64,000 nt of DNA from Bradyrhizobium sp. 139. GTDB lineage: Bacteria > Pseudomonadota > Alphaproteobacteria > Rhizobiales > Xanthobacteraceae. Of this stretch, positions 62,721 to 64,000 are shown piece after piece. The position numbers and the translations under genes were made by a program. The notes below the pieces were generated by a model that was given only the letters and a program-made list of their open reading frames with translations, was not told where the DNA came from and searched no databases. The stretch spans positions 124,001 to 188,000 of the forward strand of contig NZ_JADPKS010000028.1 of the NCBI RefSeq assembly GCF_023074175.1. The letters run 5' to 3'. Every line of letters starts with the position of its first letter. The first letter of the stretch is position 1.

Positions 62721-63326
62721 TTATTTCGCCCGGCCGCCCGGCGGCTCCAGGATGACCTCCTTGAGATCGTCGCCGCTGATGACGACGATCGCGAAATTGA
62801 GCCGGCCGCGTTCGCGCACCAGCCCGCCGCTGATCGCCTTGCCCGAGGTCGCACGTTCGGCGACGTGCACGGCATCCGCAAGGCGGTGCTTGATGGCACC
62901 CAGCGCTGCGAGGTTGCTGCGGTCGTCGAGATCGAGCTCGGCGAGGGGGAGGGCAGCTTCCCCGCCGACAAGCTCGCCGGTTGCGGCATTGATGGTGTGG
63001 CGCCAGATGCGGTCGTTGTGCAGGGTCTTCACGCGGTAGACCGGCACGCCGGAGGCTCCGTCGAAACTCACATCCGCCGTCGTGGCGCCGACGTGACGAG
63101 CTTCCGCAATCGCCATGGCCTGGTCGATCGAGATCGACGAGCTGCGGAAGCGCTCGATCTCGCGGCTGACCGCTTGGCGATCCGCTTCGGCATCACCATC
63201 TGTCTCGCTATGAAGGGCGGCGGGCGTATCACCGGCCGAGACGATCGCCTGCGCCGGCGCTGCGATGAGCAACGCCGACAGAGCGACTGCAAGCAACTTC
63301 CAGGGGCATTGGCGTGCTGCATTCAT
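62721..63326 (-). CDS. Secreted PepSY-domain protein
   Basis: A 201-residue protein with a signal peptide (CPWKLLAVALSALLIAAPAQA, cleavage near 28), a polar stretch, and two PepSY-like units: ISIDQAMAIAEARHVGATTADVSFDGASGVPVYRVKTLHND with IWRHTINAATGELVG, and LADAVHVAERATSGKAISGGLVRERGRLNFAIVVISGDDLKEVILEP. PepSY modules are often inhibitory or sensor domains at the membrane. The ATG at 63326 is preferred. A promoter and palindrome lie about 200 bases upstream. Confidence 0.82.
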   Translation of the reverse strand: MNAARQCPWKLLAVALSALLIAAPAQAIVSAGDTPAALHSETDGDAEADRQAVSREIERFRSSSISIDQAMAIAEARHVGATTADVSFDGASGVPVYRVKTLHNDRIWRHTINAATGELVGGEAALPLAELDLDDRSNLAALGAIKHRLADAVHVAERATSGKAISGGLVRERGRLNFAIVVISGDDLKEVILEPPGGRAK

Positions 63327-63392
63327 GCTCGAACCCTTGGCATGCTCGAAATCTTGGCCGGCGAGTGTGTCGGATGATCGTAAAGAATTCGC

Positions 63393-63434
63393 GGCCGGCC
63401 TTGGGCACCGGCCGGCCTTGGGCACCGGCCGGCC
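63393..63434. repeat. Short tandem repeat
   Basis: A 17-base unit GGCCGGCCTTGGGCACC occurs twice in full (63393-63409 and 63410-63426) followed by a partial copy (to 63434). It lies in the 5' untranslated region of the PepSY gene. Confidence 0.7.
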
Positions 63435-63529
63435 GCGGAGCGCTGCTACGGGCTGTACCCGTTGCGGCGATCGAAGCGGTACGGACCTCTTTGGGGCTGA
63501 TGAAAAGCGGTCCGCACCGCCTTGTAACT

Positions 63530-63560
63530 AAACCATACCGTATCGTTTTATTTTGGTCAA
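63530..63560 (-). promoter_or_regulatory. Promoter with overlapping near-perfect palindrome, PepSY gene
   Basis: On the minus strand TTGACC (63560-63555), 17 bases, TATGGT (63537-63532). Overlapping it is AAACCATAC-C-GTATCGTTT (63530-63548), an inverted repeat of 9+1+9 with one mismatch, shaped like a TetR-family operator. The TetR-family gene ends just upstream. Confidence 0.65.
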
Positions 63561-63609
63561 TGGCGCGGGCGTGTCCCCCCGGCGAATGGATCGCGACCTC
63601 ACGGAATTG

Positions 63610-64000
63610 TCAGCGGGACGGACGGCGTCGCTGCGTACCTTTGGCGGCGCTCTGGACTCGGTCTGCGGGTCCGAGCGCGCCGGCGAGGAACAGCTTGATC
63701 GCGGCGCGCATCCGCTTTTCAGCGACCTTCAACTCGAGTGTCGTTCCGAACGTTGCCATGCGGTGGGTGTGACCGACGACGACGTCGAGAAAGACTTCTG
63801 CCGCGATAGTGGTGTCGTCGACGTCGAGCGTCCCTTCCGCCACCAGATGGTCGAAGAAGCGCGCCGTGGTGGCGACGGCCTTGAGCCAGCCTTCTTCCTT
63901 GCCGAGCTTGGCGATGTCGGGGAAGTTGATGGCCTGAGACGTCATCATGCGGCTGAAGGCGACGGCATCGGGTCCGCAGGTGAACGTCAGCATCTCGCGC
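63610..64000 (-). CDS. TetR-family regulator, C-terminal part (cut by window end)
   Basis: About 130 codons of a gene that continues beyond 64000. The readable part (MTSQAINFPDIAKLGKEEGWLKAVATTARFFDHLVAEGTLDVDDTTIAAEVFLDVVVGHTHRMATFG in segments) matches the all-helical ligand-binding domain of AefR-like TetR regulators; the N-terminal DNA-binding helices are outside the window. A palindrome near its 3' end overlaps the promoter of the downstream PepSY gene. Confidence 0.75.
   Translation of the reverse strand, partial: REMLTFTCGPDAVAFSRMMTSQAINFPDIAKLGKEEGWLKAVATTARFFDHLVAEGTLDVDDTTIAAEVFLDVVVGHTHRMATFGTTLELKVAEKRMRAAIKLFLAGALGPADRVQSAAKGTQRRRPSR

Overview
The window is a G+C-rich chromosomal segment of an alphaproteobacterium. 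It is most likely a Bradyrhizobium or a close relative: the argS-SPOR-nagZ-scpAB-tatABC-serS-surE-pcm-nlpD-yajC-secDF gene order is the one seen in that group, extragenic palindromes of the Bradyrhizobium type occur in many gaps, and GTTC-N7-GTTC (alphaproteobacterial LexA) boxes lie near uvrA and ssb. The species call is inference from memory, with no database search. No tRNA, rRNA, CRISPR array, prophage or intact insertion sequence was seen.

1-9.7 kb: ilvD with an overlapping Sel1-repeat gene, xth (opposite strand), a membrane hybrid histidine kinase, an IscA-type Fe-S protein (opposite strand), dgt and argS. 9.8-25.9 kb: a mostly co-directional housekeeping and envelope block with a SPOR protein, nagZ, scpA-scpB, tatA-tatB-tatC, serS, surE, pcm, an NlpD/DipM-like LysM-M23 factor, an AAA ATPase, and yajC-secD-secF. 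A single-domain receiver is inserted in reverse between surE and pcm. 25.9-28.5 kb: an Mth938-type protein overlapping a phytoene-synthase-like protein, then threonine dehydratase with an ACT domain.

28.5-38.3 kb: a mostly minus-strand accessory region. It holds a class V aminotransferase, a CAP protein, a kinase-like/AMP-binding-C fusion next to trmFO, a DUF1127 protein, an MltB-like transglycosylase, a DUF2189 membrane protein, and a run of small probably stress- or envelope-related genes (DUF3597, two small paralogous GNATs around an SPW membrane protein, secreted proteins). 38.6-46.4 kb: acyl-CoA ligase plus a tandem PPC-domain protein, two tandem paralogous ATPases, a roughly 0.9-kb repeat-rich gap, an MxaD-like/beta-propeller pair, a HAD phosphatase and a small unknown.

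46.5-64 kb: uvrA, two tandem outer-membrane beta-barrel genes, ssb, gyrA, kup, coaD, two cyclophilins bracketing a small secreted protein, queA, asd, a PepSY protein and the 3' part of a TetR-family gene.

The most interesting regulatory structure is upstream of asd. A short minus-strand ORF is packed with threonine codons (8 of codons 3-13, plus two Lys), is followed by an intrinsic terminator, and is preceded by a promoter placed so that the transcript would start almost at its AUG. This looks like a threonine-sensing, nearly leaderless transcription attenuator. Other points of interest are a promoter-overlapping palindrome before the PepSY gene, LexA boxes for uvrA and ssb, the kinase/AMP-C fusion, and the tandem ATPases.
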